Below, piece after piece: positions 8,986 to 17,812 of a stretch of DNA of 30,406 bases (its first letter is position 1; the number at the start of each line of letters is the position of its first letter). The notes beneath the pieces are model-generated. The model did not search any database and was not told the origin of the DNA. It saw nothing but the letters and a program-made list of their open reading frames with translations. Source of the stretch: Ophiostoma sp. CBS 140.51 (lineage: Eukaryota > Ascomycota > Sordariomycetes > Ophiostomatales > Ophiostomataceae); NCBI GenBank assembly GCA_029298735.1, contig JANSLP010000371.1, forward strand, positions 1 to 30,406, written 5' to 3'. The translations under genes were made by a program, and so were the position numbers.

Positions 8986-9375
8986 TCTGCTGTGGTCCGA
9001 GCTGGATCAGAGGTTGGGTCGACGAGGGAGGGGCAGCTCCAGAGGTACTGGCCGACACCGGCGATCCTTGGCATTGCCTGTTTTTCCCCGAGCCACTCAA
9101 GTGTTGTCTAGTCTTCTCTATTTATTCCTTTTTGACTTAGCTTTCCTTCTACTCTGCTTCTGAATGCTGCCATCTGGTGTCACTGACTTTGGAGAGTGTT
9201 GTTAATCTGTCTCTACAAGGGACTGGACTGCCTCTTTTCTGATGAATTCCCAAGACAGCTAAGCTCGAATCAAAACAAAAAGAAGACAAAAATCCAAGGG
9301 GAAGATGGCAAAGGAAAGAGAAAGCTCTTGAAAGAGGCCTGGATACCCACTCGTCCAGGGTTCCTACTGCGAGAT

Positions 9376-9410
9376 GATCAGATAAAACGGATCAGATAAA
9401 AATCGATAAA
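9376..9410 (+). promoter_or_regulatory. tandem GATA-site cluster upstream of the AA12-like gene
   Basis: GATCAGATAAAA occurs at 9376-9387 and again at 9390-9401 (14-bp period), followed by CGATAAA at 9404-9410, giving three GATA cores within 35 bp. Fungal GATA factors that control nitrogen use, iron or light responses bind such sites, often in pairs. The next downstream start is 727 bp away. Confidence 0.4.
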
Positions 9411-10136
9411 CCAACGACACTAGCAGGACTGGTCTCCTCTTTTATGTCTCCGTCCCTCCCGACTTTCTCTTCCTGGCCTGCCCCCATAAGGAACTGCGGG
9501 TCTTGTCGAAGACAACCGCTCGACTGTCACTTGGACTGCATTCAGTCGTCTGAATTTATTTCACGTAGGCGAGGTCCACCGTCGACAGGTGCTATACCAT
9601 AAAAAGTCAAGCTACAGTTCCGTACATAAACGCCTCTCTCGGTCTTCCAAGCATGTCCTCGGGGCAGTTGAGAACATGAACATGTATTCCAACTGAGAAT
9701 TCACTCTTCTATGAAATGAGAATCAACATTCTCTCTGTTTGTCATATGAGCTCTTGCCTGGAATAAACAAAAGCAAAATGTTTCAAAGACTTTGTAGAGA
9801 ACCGAAACGGGAAGCATATGGCCAAGGAAGGGAAGCACTGTTGTTGAATATCAAGTAGCCCTAGCACAGTCTCCCTCTTTGCACACTCACCTTCCCTACC
9901 CATTTCTGTCAATAGTCTCCTACTTACCTGCCCGACGAAGCATTGTGTCTTGGCAACAGAGGCCAAGGACGGACCACCCCGCAGGATGGATGGCCTTTCT
10001 GGGGGACAAGAGGAGTGCCCAGTCCCCGGTCCGTTAGACGTGCATTCTTTCTCTTGGCTATTAAATGTAAAGTCTCAGTTTATTTAACTCTTCTCCTTTC
10101 CAAGTCTTGTAGATCAACAACACACGTCACAGCATC

Positions 10137-11654
10137 ATGACCTTCTCAAAGTTGCTCGCGGCCTTCACAGCCGCTGCCCTTCTCAGCACCGTATCTGCCG
10201 ACAGCGTATGCCCTACGATTCTCAACCCATCCTACGATTACCCCGTTGTCGGCGAAGGATGGACAGCCCAGCTTATTGCTTCGGGCCTCACCAGTCCACG
10301 CCGTCTCCTGTTTGACAGCAACGGCAGCCTGTTGGTGGTCGAGGCCGGCAAGGGCATTACTCGGCTGACACTGACAGACCACGGCAGCACCTGTCTCGTG
10401 GTGGCCGACAAGACGACGATTGTGTCCAACACAGACCTCAACCACGGCCTGGCCCTGTCGACCACACCTTCGATCCTTCTTGCCTCGACGGCCGATGTCG
10501 TCTACGGCTACGCATACAATGCTGCGAGCGGCACGGTTGTTGGCTCACCCAAGACGCTGGTCGAGGGCATGAGCAGTTCTAGAGAGAGCGCTGACCTAGC
10601 TACGAGGTCCATCCTGCTGTCCCGGAAGCAGACACTGGCACTCGTCGTTGCCCGCGGTATCGATTCTGATTCAGACGACCTGGCTGCTGTCGACGAGTCT
10701 GCCGGTCTTGGTGTGGTCCGCGTCTTTGACTTGTCGTCCCTGTACACGACCACGTCGACGTCGTCCGTCATCCCGGACAATCCGTTTGAATTTTCGACGG
10801 CATCTTCGTCGGTCAGCACCATCTTAGGGTGGGGCATCCGCCACGCAGCCGGTCTGGCCGAGCACCCGGTGACGGGCGGTATCTTTTCGACGGAAAACAG
10901 CGTGGCCAATGCGACGTACAATGGTGTCGATGTGCACACGACTAACCCGGGCGATGAGTTGAATTATCACGGAACTCTCAACAGTTCGGCCTCGGTGTCT
11001 TCCCCTGGTGGCAGCAACTATGGCTATCCACGATGCTTCGCTGTGGCAAATGCCACTTCCTTGACTGGGTCCTCACTCTCCATTGGCGACCAGTTCAGCA
11101 TGACACAGAACAGCACGTTGAACGACACGACGTGTGCGGCCGGCTACACTCCCCCAACACTGACGTTTGGTGCACACTCGTCACCGCAGGATCTGTTATT
11201 TTCATCTGATGGCACAACGGCGTATGTTGCTCTGCACGGCAGCGACGACATCGAGACTGGCTACGCCGTGGGCAGCATTGCCTTTGACAACACGACGGGG
11301 CTTCCCACTTCGGCATCCTCGTCCAGCAGGGCCGACTACTTGACCAACATCCTCTCCAACAAGAACATTAGCAAGTGCCCTGGCAACTGCTTCCGTCCTG
11401 TTAGTCTGGCCTGGGATGCAGCAGGCCGCCTGTATGTTTCGTCTGATACGACGGGCGAGATTTATGTACTGTCCCGGTCGTCGTCCAGCGCAAGCACGGG
11501 CACTCTAGTAACGACCACAGCTTCGGTAGCATCGCCAACGGCAACAGCCACCGCTGCTGCAGGCAATGCTGCCAATAGCCAGTTCCAGCACACCACGGCC
11601 GTCCTCGGTGTAGCCGTCGCCAGCATCGCCATGGCCCTCTTGATTGTAGTTTAG
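10137..11654 (+). CDS. GPI-anchored AA12-like (sorbosone/pyranose dehydrogenase) protein
   Basis: A 505-residue protein. A signal peptide spans about 1-21. The body is a six-bladed beta-propeller of the glucose/sorbosone dehydrogenase type: a WTAQLIASGLTSPRRLLFD opening, the LNHGLALS blade, WGIRHAAGLAEHP near residue 238, TENSVAN, DVH...NPGDELNYH, NYGYPRC and a closing SLAWDAAGRLYV blade. These match fungal PQQ-dependent pyranose dehydrogenase domains (CAZy AA12), which oxidise sugars and can pass electrons to copper oxygenases. A Ser/Thr/Ala-rich stretch and a hydrophobic C-terminal tail without charged residues form a GPI signal, so the protein should sit on the outer membrane face or the wall. 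There is no cytochrome or cellulose-binding domain. PQQ dependence and substrate are inferred. The start is the first ATG with a good signal peptide. Confidence 0.85.
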   Translation: MTFSKLLAAFTAAALLSTVSADSVCPTILNPSYDYPVVGEGWTAQLIASGLTSPRRLLFDSNGSLLVVEAGKGITRLTLTDHGSTCLVVADKTTIVSNTDLNHGLALSTTPSILLASTADVVYGYAYNAASGTVVGSPKTLVEGMSSSRESADLATRSILLSRKQTLALVVARGIDSDSDDLAAVDESAGLGVVRVFDLSSLYTTTSTSSVIPDNPFEFSTASSSVSTILGWGIRHAAGLAEHPVTGGIFSTENSVANATYNGVDVHTTNPGDELNYHGTLNSSASVSSPGGSNYGYPRCFAVANATSLTGSSLSIGDQFSMTQNSTLNDTTCAAGYTPPTLTFGAHSSPQDLLFSSDGTTAYVALHGSDDIETGYAVGSIAFDNTTGLPTSASSSSRADYLTNILSNKNISKCPGNCFRPVSLAWDAAGRLYVSSDTTGEIYVLSRSSSSASTGTLVTTTASVASPTATATAAAGNAANSQFQHTTAVLGVAVASIAMALLIVV

Positions 11655-11758
11655 ACGCAATACTCCCAAAATACTTGTTAATACAATTTTTTCCCAAGAT
11701 GCAATATTCACAGTATCTACACAAACCAGCCTTTAATGTCCATATGTCCACCACGCGC

Positions 11759-12610
11759 CTACAGCTTGCTACCCTTCCACACCGCCTGCCGCCGCTCGAC
11801 AAAGCTCAGCACACCCTCCTTCATGTTCTCGGCACCGTCCATGATGCCGTACATGCCCCGCTCGAGCAGGTCCGTCGCCAGCTCCGGCGCAACACCCTCC
11901 CAGCCAAGACGCATGCCCTCCCGCGACACCACCACCGCGTCAGGCGAGTTGTTGGCCACCGTTGACGCCATCGCCACCGCCTCGGCCACCACCTTGTCGT
12001 CAGGAACCACCTTGTTCACCACTCCCCACTTTTCCATTTCGTCCGCACTGTAGTTCCGGCCCGTCAGCGCCATCTCGGCCGACCGCTGCCGGCCCAGCGT
12101 GCGCACAATCCGCGGCAAAGCGCCCGCAATGGCCACCACACCGCGCTTCACTTCGGGCAGACCAAACACGGCCGACTGCGCCGCCACGACCATGTCGCAG
12201 TTGACGGTAATCTCCATGCCGCCGCCCAAGCAAATACCATTGACGGCGGCAATGACGGGCTTCTTTCCCGTGCGGTTGCTCAGGCCACCAAACCCGCTGG
12301 GCGTCCAGCGCTCCGTCTTGGCCTCCGGGGACGCGCCCGGCTTGGTGGCCGCGGCATTGCGGTCGTTCCACTCCTTGAGGTCGGCGCCGGCACAAAACGC
12401 GCGACCGGCACCGGTAATGACGACGCAGCGGAGGGCGGGTTCGTTGTCGTACCACTTGAAGAGCCGGTCGAGCGGTGCGTGGTAGGTGGAGGGCAGCGAG
12501 TTGAGCTGGCGAGGACGGTTGATGGTAACGAGCATGACATGCTGAGCCGGGAAGGTCACGAGCACGTCGGGGACGGCTGGCGGCTGGGAGACGAAAGTGT
12601 GAGAGGTCAT
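11759..12610 (-). CDS. peroxisomal enoyl-CoA hydratase/isomerase (crotonase)
   Basis: A 283-residue crotonase. Core motifs: ITINRP-type strand (28-33), GAGRAFCAGADLKE (67-80), NGICLGGGMEI (124-134), FGLPEVKRG (149-157) and LTGRNYSADEMEKWGVVNKVV. Both catalytic Glu positions of hydratases appear present (133 and 153), and the oxyanion-hole backbone is intact. The C-terminus is SKL, a canonical PTS1 peroxisome signal, so it probably acts in peroxisomal beta-oxidation or a related CoA-ester route. The exact substrate is unknown, as crotonases also include isomerases and hydrolases. No introns. The stop is 104 bp from that of the convergent AA12-like gene. Confidence 0.93.
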   Translation of the reverse strand: MTSHTFVSQPPAVPDVLVTFPAQHVMLVTINRPRQLNSLPSTYHAPLDRLFKWYDNEPALRCVVITGAGRAFCAGADLKEWNDRNAAATKPGASPEAKTERWTPSGFGGLSNRTGKKPVIAAVNGICLGGGMEITVNCDMVVAAQSAVFGLPEVKRGVVAIAGALPRIVRTLGRQRSAEMALTGRNYSADEMEKWGVVNKVVPDDKVVAEAVAMASTVANNSPDAVVVSREGMRLGWEGVAPELATDLLERGMYGIMDGAENMKEGVLSFVERRQAVWKGSKL

Positions 12611-12613
12611 TGT

Positions 12614-12705
12614 GAAGGTGCGTGGCTGTGAAATGAGGAAGGTGCGTAGTTGGTCACAGTGAGGGAAGAGGAAGGTACGTTGTGAAGTCGGGAATGAAGG
12701 TGCGA
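12614..12705 (-). repeat. four copies of ACGCACCTTC in the crotonase leader
   Basis: Read on the minus (sense) strand, the 10-mer ACGCACCTTC or a one-base variant occurs four times in 92 bp, at 12614-12623, 12638-12647, 12671-12680 (ACGTACCTTC) and 12696-12705 (TCGCACCTTC). The last one ends three bases before the crotonase ATG. They are irregularly spaced, so they look like repeated protein- or RNA-binding sites rather than slippage. Confidence 0.5.
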
Positions 12706-12840
12706 CTGGTCGAAGGTCAACAAGAAGAAGAGTAAGATGATCAAAAGAATAATTGAAGAATGAGAATAAATTGAGAGAAGAAGAATGAAAAGATCTGTAA
12801 TTCCCATCAATGACAGAGGAAACGTCAAAGCAAAAGTAAA

Positions 12841-12915
12841 CCTGGGGAAGCTATCAGCCTATCAGGGCGCGAGTGAGGCCCGAGAATGGAGTCTGTCGCC
12901 CTGGGGAAGCTATCA
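12841..12915. repeat. 16-bp perfect direct repeat
   Basis: CCTGGGGAAGCTATCA at 12841-12856 and 12900-12915, 59 bp apart. It lies about 230 to 305 bp upstream of the crotonase ATG. No function is known. Confidence 0.55.
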
Positions 12916-13088
12916 AAGGCCCCCTAAAATGGGCCAAAATGCCCCCAAAAAGCGCCCCGTGGAGCGACTGCCTCGGTTCGCCGGGATCCCTTCTCCGCAT
13001 TTGATAGTGTGGATAGCGAGGATAGCTTGGCGCATACCGGCGGCATTTTGCGGGGGTAGTCGGGATTCGACTTGCGAGAGCTGCGCCC

Positions 13089-13133
13089 ACTGGGAGCTGC
13101 GCCGCCAGCAGGTCCCAGTAAAGTCCCAGTAAA
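13089..13133. repeat. bulged hairpin and 11-bp tandem repeat
   Basis: ACTGGGAGCTG (13089-13099) can pair with CAGC plus TCCCAGT (13106-13109 and 13113-13119) around a 6-nt loop with a 3-nt bulge. The distal arm overlaps a perfect 11-bp tandem duplication, GTCCCAGTAAA at 13112-13122 and 13123-13133. A related GTCCCCAGTA follows at 13150. It lies in the 3' flank of the RBM25-like gene. Confidence 0.45.
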
Positions 13134-13386
13134 AGCTGTGCCCCAACGAGTCCCCAGTAGGATTGCCCAACAGAAACACACTAAACGCACTCGCTGAGAC
13201 GTTCTCCTCTTCTCCGCATCTCACCATCACGCTCACGATTCCAAACATCAACATCACCACGAAAAACATCTGATCCTCAACAAATGCCATAACTCCAGAC
13301 TTTTCAAACTATTATGGTACATAGTGTATAGTAAACATTGTAAATGCAAATAGGTACAGCAGACCTCGTTGCTACGCACCCCTGGA

Positions 13387-16360
13387 CTATGCCGGCAACC
13401 CTCGCTTCTCGCTCTCGGTAAAGAATATGACCATGCGCCACAGCTTCTTGACCAGGTCCTCGGCCGCCTCGTCCAGTGCCTCTTGCAGCTCTTCCACCAA
13501 CTCCTGGGGTCCGCCGTTCTTGCGCAGGTGTTCCTCAACCACCTCGACCAAGAACTGTTCTTGGACACCCAGGTACTCGACCACCTTCTTCTCGACAAAC
13601 GGCCTGAGCTTATCCTTGATGACCGCATCGTCCATGTACTTCCACTCGACGGGCCAGGCCCACAGTCCTTCTTGCGTCGTAGGAATTTCCTGGACGAGCG
13701 AGCGGACGGCCTCATTGATTTCTTCGTCGGACATGCGCGCCGACGCTGCCATGGGCTCAAACTTAATGGGCACCAGCTGGCGCTTGACGGCGCCCTCGTG
13801 CTCGCCGTCGTCCAGCAGGCCCTCAACCTCGGCGACCGTGCGGCGGGTGGCCGTGCCGCGCTGGGCTTGGTTGCGTTGTGCAGCGGCACCAAAGGAGATG
13901 GTGACTTTGGCGACAGCCTCGTCTTTGGCGGCGACAGCCGCCTCTTCCTTCTTCTTGTCCTCCTCCTTGGCGGCTGCGCCGCCCATAGTGTCCAAGAAAC
14001 TGTCGGCCTGCCCTTTGACGGCCTCCATGGCCGCCGCCTGCTTGCGGGTCTCATCCTGTTCGGCCCGCCGGTCCGCGGCATCTCGCGCCTCTTCATCCGC
14101 CCGGTCGTGCGCCCGCTTCCGCAGCCACGCCGCATGGTCCCGGTAGTAGAGCACATTCTTCCGGCTGGCTTCGCGCTCGTCGTCCCAGCTGGCGTCTCTC
14201 TCCAAAGCTTCGGCGCGGTAGCGTGCTTCACGCTCTGCCTCGGCACGTTCGCGGTCTTTCTCGCGCTCCAAAGCAGCGGCGCGCTGGCGTTCCCGCGTGG
14301 CCCACTTGCGCTCTGCCTCGCTGTACGCGCGATCGTCGTCGGCCTGCATCTTGCGCTGTTCGCGGCGGTAGAGTTCGTCGTCGCTGGCGTCGGTGTCGGG
14401 GGTGGGTTCCCGGCGGCGGCGGGAGTCTCGATCGCGGTCGTGGTCATCACGGTCACCATTCTCACGTCCGCCATTCACGAAACCAGCCCGAGACGCGTGA
14501 ACGCCACTGCGCGGCCCGGCAGGCGTGCTGGCCCCCGACGACTCGAGCCGGCCCAGTCGCGACGGCCCCGACGCTGACGGGTTGTCCTCGCCGTTGCGCC
14601 GCCGCTCGAGCTCCTCCATTTCCTGTTCTCTCTTCAAACGCTCCAGATCGCGCTGGGTGCTGCGGTCGCGGAACGAGGCAATCTCGGAGGCGACCATTTC
14701 GCGCATTTCGGCGGGCACGTCGGCGAGCTCGTCTTCTTGGTTGGCGGCGGCGGCACCACCACCTCCCAGAGGGATATTCAAGGCCTCCAGGTCGAGGCTG
14801 CTTCCCGTGAGAATGGGAATGCCGTGAATGTCCTTCATGATGACGTCGCCGTTGGCGTTGACACCTGAGGATGAAGCGGCCGCCGCAGCCGCCGCGGCTG
14901 CTGCAGGATCAATCTTGGGCGGGAAGAAGAGATTGTGTATCGCTTTCTCAAAGATCGGTCGTAGTGCTTCTTGTTTTGTTTTTGCGTCGGCCTTGGCGTC
15001 ATCGCCCTGCTTCTCTTCAAATGCCTCAATGTACTGGAGGCTGACGGGGTCGACTGAGACTTGTAGTTGTGTCTTTTTGATGCCCTTGTAGGGGGAGTCG
15101 CTGTCGGGGGCGGCGTCGTCTTCGTCGTTCTTCTCTTCTTTGTCTTCTTCCTCCTCCTTCTTCTCGTCGTCACCATCGTTCATCTCCGTGTCTTTATCCT
15201 TCTCCTCCTTGTCGGTCTTCCCCTCCTTCTTGTCCTCTTTGTACTCCTGCTTCTCCGCGGGCACGTAGACATTTTTTAGGAGGGCAATGGCCGACGCCAG
15301 TGCATTTGCATCCTCGTACTGGGCAAACGCAAACAACAAGTCTTTGCCCTTGCCGGTGCCGTTGACCTTGCTGTCCTCTAAATGGGACGTGCCCGCATCA
15401 AACCGCCGCAGACGGCCCACCAGCCCCAGCAGTTGCTGCAGCCCGGCCTCGCCGCCCACACCCGCCGAGGGCACCTTGTGCACAAAGATGGTCCGCAACT
15501 TCTCGTCGTTTGTGGGGGGTGCCTGCGAGTGCATTGTGTCGCGCATCGCCGCGCGTGCCTGGTCAAGGCCGTTGCGTTCGCGGTCGCCGCGGTCGTTGCG
15601 GTCACCTCTGTCGTTTCTGTCCCGGTTGTCGCGGTTGTCACGCTCTCTGTCGTATCTGTCGTTGCGGTCGCCATATCTGTCGCCGCGATCTCCGCCGTAG
15701 CGATCACCACGGTCGCGTTCGCCACCGTACCGGTCTCCACCACCAAATCGATCCCGTCCGAAATCTGGCCGTATCGGTGTGCCGTTGCTGTGGGCCGACA
15801 GAGGTGTATCATCTCCTCGTCTCCCTCCACTAGGACCCGTCGGTATGCCGTTGTTGTAGCCGCTGGGGCCGGTCGGGATGTTGGGTCGGGCGGGCAAAGA
15901 GGATGCGCCGGGGCCGGCGGGGGCGAAGCGGATGGGGGGAGCTCCGCCAGGAGGTCCAGAAGGTCCTGGTGGTGCTCCGCCAGGAGCACCATAACCACGG
16001 CCGCCTCCCGGCGGTCCTCCTACTGGCCCTCCATAGCTTGGTCGATTAGCTTGCGCACTCGGTGGGTGGTGCATACCAGGCGGAGGAGCCATGCCCATCC
16101 CCGGTCCCATGCCTGGGGGAGGACTAGAAGCAGCAGGAGACATGCCTGGAGGCGGGTAGCCCATGCCGGGCCCTTGTGGGTGGTGTTGATTAGGGTGTTG
16201 TAGGTGTTGATTTGGGTGTTGGCTGTGGCCAGGGTATGGGTTGTAGTTGGGTGGTGGTTGGCCATAATGGCCGGGGCCTGTCAATATTAGTAGCTGCAAC
16301 CAAGGGATGAGGGAGAAGAATAGTCAGAGATCACCTACCACCATATGGATTGTATGCCAT
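13387..16360 (-). CDS. RBM25-like splicing factor (RRM, PWI)
   Basis: A two-exon gene, join(16360..16339, 16277..13387), giving 970 residues. Exon 1 is only 22 nt. The intron (16278-16338, GTAGGT...ACAG, ACTAAT branch site) restores a start reading MAYNPYGG followed by PGHYGQPPP. N-terminal Pro/Gly/Gln/His-rich region (1-190), RGD/DRY-type Arg-Asp repeats (about 190-245), an RRM-like domain (about 268-345: TIFVHKVP, LLFAFAQYED), an acidic Lys/Glu stretch, poly-Ala (near 14880), a long Arg/Glu-rich alternating helix and a C-terminal PWI domain (about 856-970; LWAWPVEW, LGVQEQFLVEVVEEHL). This order matches RBM25, which acts with U1 snRNP in 5' splice site choice in the nucleus. No further introns are visible. 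Confidence 0.9.
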
Positions 16361-16934
16361 GTTGACTTAGGTGAAGCTGTCTCGCTTGTCGTCGGTCGTC
16401 TCTTCGCGGTCGAAGTCGAGGTGTGCCGTCTGCCTGTTCAGATGAGCGCGCCGACAAAGGAATGCGGTACGTCGGCAGTCGTCAATGGATCGCAAGTGCT
16501 CTTCTCTAGTCGGAGGAATTCGTCGTAGGAGGCGGGTTGGTCAGAAGAGTGCAGAACGTGTCGCAATCTCAACTGAGGAGAAGTTCGAGCAAGGTCAAAA
16601 GGCTGTTGCGGAAGCTTTCATGCAAGGCCACCAAAAGACTGAGAGAAAGTCACTGCAAAAACGCTAGCGTAGCGCAAAGGCTGGCAGCCGACCCCTGCAA
16701 CTGCCTGCAACGCGCGACTGGAGCGCTGTTGCACTGCTCCAGCTATTAGCGCCACTGCCACCGCGCCGGCTTCGGATAATTGTATGGCCGGATAAATTTT
16801 GGTAGCCCGTCCCAAACATAGCATCCGAGGAAAGCTTCGCGATAGTAGCTGGTGGAACGACGTCTGTTGATGGAGTTTGTTTTGGCAATTGTTGACAATC
16901 AATTGACCACAGTACAGCTGCGGTCACCTTCACA
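16361..16934. promoter_or_regulatory. divergent promoter of RBM25-like and bS21m genes
   Basis: A 574-bp region between the RBM25-like start and the first nucleotide of the intron preceding the bS21m ATG. It contains an inverted pair CTGGAGC (16718-16724) and GCTCCAG (16736-16742), an ACGCG at 16710-16714, and no TATA box near either start. Short frames in it are not credible genes. Confidence 0.5.
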
Positions 16935-16938
16935 GTAA
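16870..16938 (+). other. uORF upstream of bS21m
   Basis: An ATG at 16870 opens a frame of 22 codons that ends with TAA at 16936-16938, inside the donor site of the 5' UTR intron. If the intron is removed, this stop is lost and the uORF continues into the main coding region in another frame, ending at TGA 17036-17038. It is only relevant if transcription starts upstream of 16870. Confidence 0.4.
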
Positions 16939-16989
16939 GTGCAATCAATTTCCCTCACTCATACTCTGCAATCGACTAACCCTCCTTAG
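16935..16989 (+). other. 5' UTR intron ending at the bS21m ATG
   Basis: A 55-bp intron with GTAAGT donor, CGACTAAC branch site and TTAG acceptor; the next three bases are the ATG. All three signals match filamentous-fungal consensus. It is predicted from sequence only. Confidence 0.7.
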
Positions 16990-17709
16990 ATGCACCTCCC
17001 ACAGTTTGCGCGGACAGCGCTGTCAACATCGGCAATGACACCAACAACGACGACGACCCTCGCGCGCATGTTTGGCGCCCGCACTCCCTCCACCCCCTTC
17101 CTCACATCCTTTTCTCGGTCATTCTCGACAACACCAGCACGGCTAGACCCGCCCCGCCAAACGGGCCAGTCCTGGCCGCCGGCGAGGGGCGCAGCAGCGC
17201 CCACTGATGCGGCGTCCTCGTCAGAAACATCCTCCTCCTCAGCGGCTGCCGCCGCCTCGGCGTCGGACTCGAACCCCCTCAAAGACATGTACTCGAGTGA
17301 CTCCCCGGCCCAGTGGGCCACCTGGTCCAGCAATGACTTCCAGACACGCAACAACCTGGGCGGGCTCAACGGCATTGGTGCCGGTGTGGGTGGCAGCGGT
17401 GCGGATTCGGGCCTGGCGGCGACGAGCAGCCGATCGTCAGTAAACGGCGGGACGCGGATTTTCCTTGGGCCCAGAACGGGCCGGACGGTGCACGTGGGCG
17501 GCCGCATTGACGCCTCGCAGGCGTTCGCTTTGGTGGGCGTCATGTGTTATCGCAACAATGTCTCTGGGGATTTCCAAAAGCAAAAATGGCACGAGCGGCC
17601 CGGTCTGCGGCGGAAGCGGGTCCGGGTCCAAAGCCGGGCGGCGGTGTACAAGCGGAACAAGCGGGCGACGGTGGAGCGGGTGCAGAAGCTGGTGAGGATG
17701 GGGTGGTAA
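16990..17709 (+). CDS. MRP21: mitochondrial small ribosomal subunit protein bS21m
   Basis: A 239-residue protein whose C-terminal 70 residues match the bacterial S21/Mrp21 family: a segment with YRNNVSGDF and WHERPGLRRKR, then a very basic helical tail ending RVQKLVRMGW. It is part of the mitoribosome small subunit. The N-terminal part is Thr/Ser/Ala/Arg-rich and lacks acidic residues for the first 50 positions, as expected for a mitochondrial presequence, followed by a low-complexity linker (residues about 60-170). A second in-frame ATG at residue 16 (17035) would also leave a good presequence. The gene is divergent from the RBM25-like gene and convergent with HAUS6 (103 bp between stops). 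Confidence 0.9.
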   Translation: MHLPQFARTALSTSAMTPTTTTTLARMFGARTPSTPFLTSFSRSFSTTPARLDPPRQTGQSWPPARGAAAPTDAASSSETSSSSAAAAASASDSNPLKDMYSSDSPAQWATWSSNDFQTRNNLGGLNGIGAGVGGSGADSGLAATSSRSSVNGGTRIFLGPRTGRTVHVGGRIDASQAFALVGVMCYRNNVSGDFQKQKWHERPGLRRKRVRVQSRAAVYKRNKRATVERVQKLVRMGW

Positions 17710-17812
17710 CCCTGCGTAGCAACGCGGATAACTGTGCATTATAGAACACAACATGACACAAATAACAGCATTGAAAACGTGGGCGAACATTGTATTATCT
17801 GCTACGGACCCC

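Larger units (their letters stand above)
8071..10136. other. 2-kb intergenic region
   Basis: A long spacer between two divergent surface-protein genes (start at 8070 on -, start at 10137 on +). No frame in it has a recognisable domain. It holds a hairpin (8964-8985), a GATA-site cluster (9376-9410) and purine- and pyrimidine-rich stretches (for example 8330-8370). Its length suggests a large shared upstream region or an unannotated non-coding transcript; the sequence cannot tell these apart. Confidence 0.5.
12611..13386. other. upstream region of the crotonase and downstream region of the RBM25-like gene
   Basis: Both flanking genes lie on the minus strand, so this 776-bp spacer holds the crotonase promoter and 5' leader plus the RBM25-like 3' region. 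It contains three repeat structures (separate entries) and one CCTCGG at 12971-12976, the core reported for the fatty-acid regulators FarA/FarB of Aspergillus. One 6-mer in a region this size is weak evidence. Confidence 0.5.

Noticed and set aside
12971..12976. CCTCGG as a FarA/FarB site for the crotonase
   Set aside because: A single 6-mer in 776 bp on either strand is expected by chance at about one in three such regions, so it is mentioned but not called as a regulatory site.
12913..13290. 125-residue minus-strand frame downstream of the RBM25-like gene
   Set aside because: It starts with a real ATG but lies across the repeats of the spacer, has no domain, and would sit in the RBM25-like 3' flank and crotonase promoter.
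13369..14577. 402-residue plus-strand frame opposite the RBM25-like gene
   Set aside because: An antisense shadow created by the Arg/Glu-rich, GC-rich coding region on the other strand; no domain.
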